DNA from: Kluyvera sp047971185
Lineage (GTDB): Bacteria; Pseudomonadota; Gammaproteobacteria; Enterobacterales; Enterobacteriaceae
Direction of reading: 5' to 3'
DNA length: 64,000 nt
Assembly: GCF_047971185.1 (NCBI RefSeq)
Contig: NZ_JBKDZH010000056.1
Location: 6,932-70,931, forward strand
Below the pieces are notes generated by a model. That model was not told the DNA's origin. It saw only the letters and a list, made by a program, of their open reading frames with translations, and ran no database searches. Positions within the stretch are counted from its first letter, which is position 1. Each line of letters starts with the position of its first letter. This document shows positions 63,978 to 64,000 of this stretch, one piece after another. The translations under genes were made by a program, and so were the position numbers.

Positions 63978-64000
63978 GGTTGTCCTCCAGGGAGGGAAAA

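Overview
The window is a chromosomal segment of an enteric gammaproteobacterium of the family Enterobacteriaceae. Nearly every core gene is a close relative of an E. coli gene (icd, rluE, nudJ-mnmA-hflD-purB-phoPQ-roxA, pepT/potABCD, lolCDE-nagK-cobB, mfd, fhuE, ptsG, ycfH-holB-tmk-mltG-pabC-fabF) and most are in E. coli order. The genus cannot be named safely from the sequence. No rRNA, tRNA, insertion sequence, prophage or CRISPR array was seen. REP-type repeats lie near 6.1, 34.8, 46.0 and 56.5 kb.

1-16 kb is a mosaic of the E. coli yeaH-yeaR region: end of yeaH, dgcJ, yeaK, a two-gene sugar-utilisation insert (GPH symporter plus GH31 glycosidase), yeaL, nimR/nimT, a glutamine-amidotransferase-like gene, yeaO, yoaF, dgcP, the tiny membrane genes yoaK-yoaJ, a third diguanylate cyclase, ynaJ, and a nitrosative-stress operon (two yeaR copies plus yoaG) behind a near-perfect NsrR operator. 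15.5-20.5 kb is accessory: beta-carbonic anhydrase, small orphan genes, a cold-shock-domain protein, an RluA-type pseudouridine synthase, yaiL, a one-domain DsbC-like thiol oxidoreductase and a LexA-controlled msgA/dinI-like gene beside icd.

22-27.5 kb carries the whole curli system (csgDEFG and csgBAC, divergent) between rluE and nudJ. Its CsgA is much longer than the E. coli protein (259 aa, about nine repeats instead of five). 27.5-45 kb is housekeeping: nudJ-mnmA-hflD-purB, phoPQ, roxA, pepT, potABCD, cobB, nagK, lolCDE. 45.4-50.4 kb is a melibiose island (melR, melA, melB, a SemiSWEET-type PQ-loop gene, yjdF) between lolC and mfd.

50.5-64 kb holds mfd, fhuE broken by one in-frame TGA, ptsG with an odd cluster of substitutions next to its conserved GITEP motif, and the ycfH-holB-tmk-mltG-pabC-fabF lipid/replication/cell-wall block. 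Functional threads are c-di-GMP plus curli (biofilm), sugar uptake (GH31/GPH, melibiose, PtsG), and stress sensing (NsrR, LexA, PhoPQ). The most notable oddities are the nine-repeat CsgA, the SemiSWEET gene in the melibiose operon, the fhuE nonsense codon, the ptsG substitution cluster, and a perfect 12-bp inverted repeat that could hide the roxA ribosome-binding site in phoPQ read-through mRNA.
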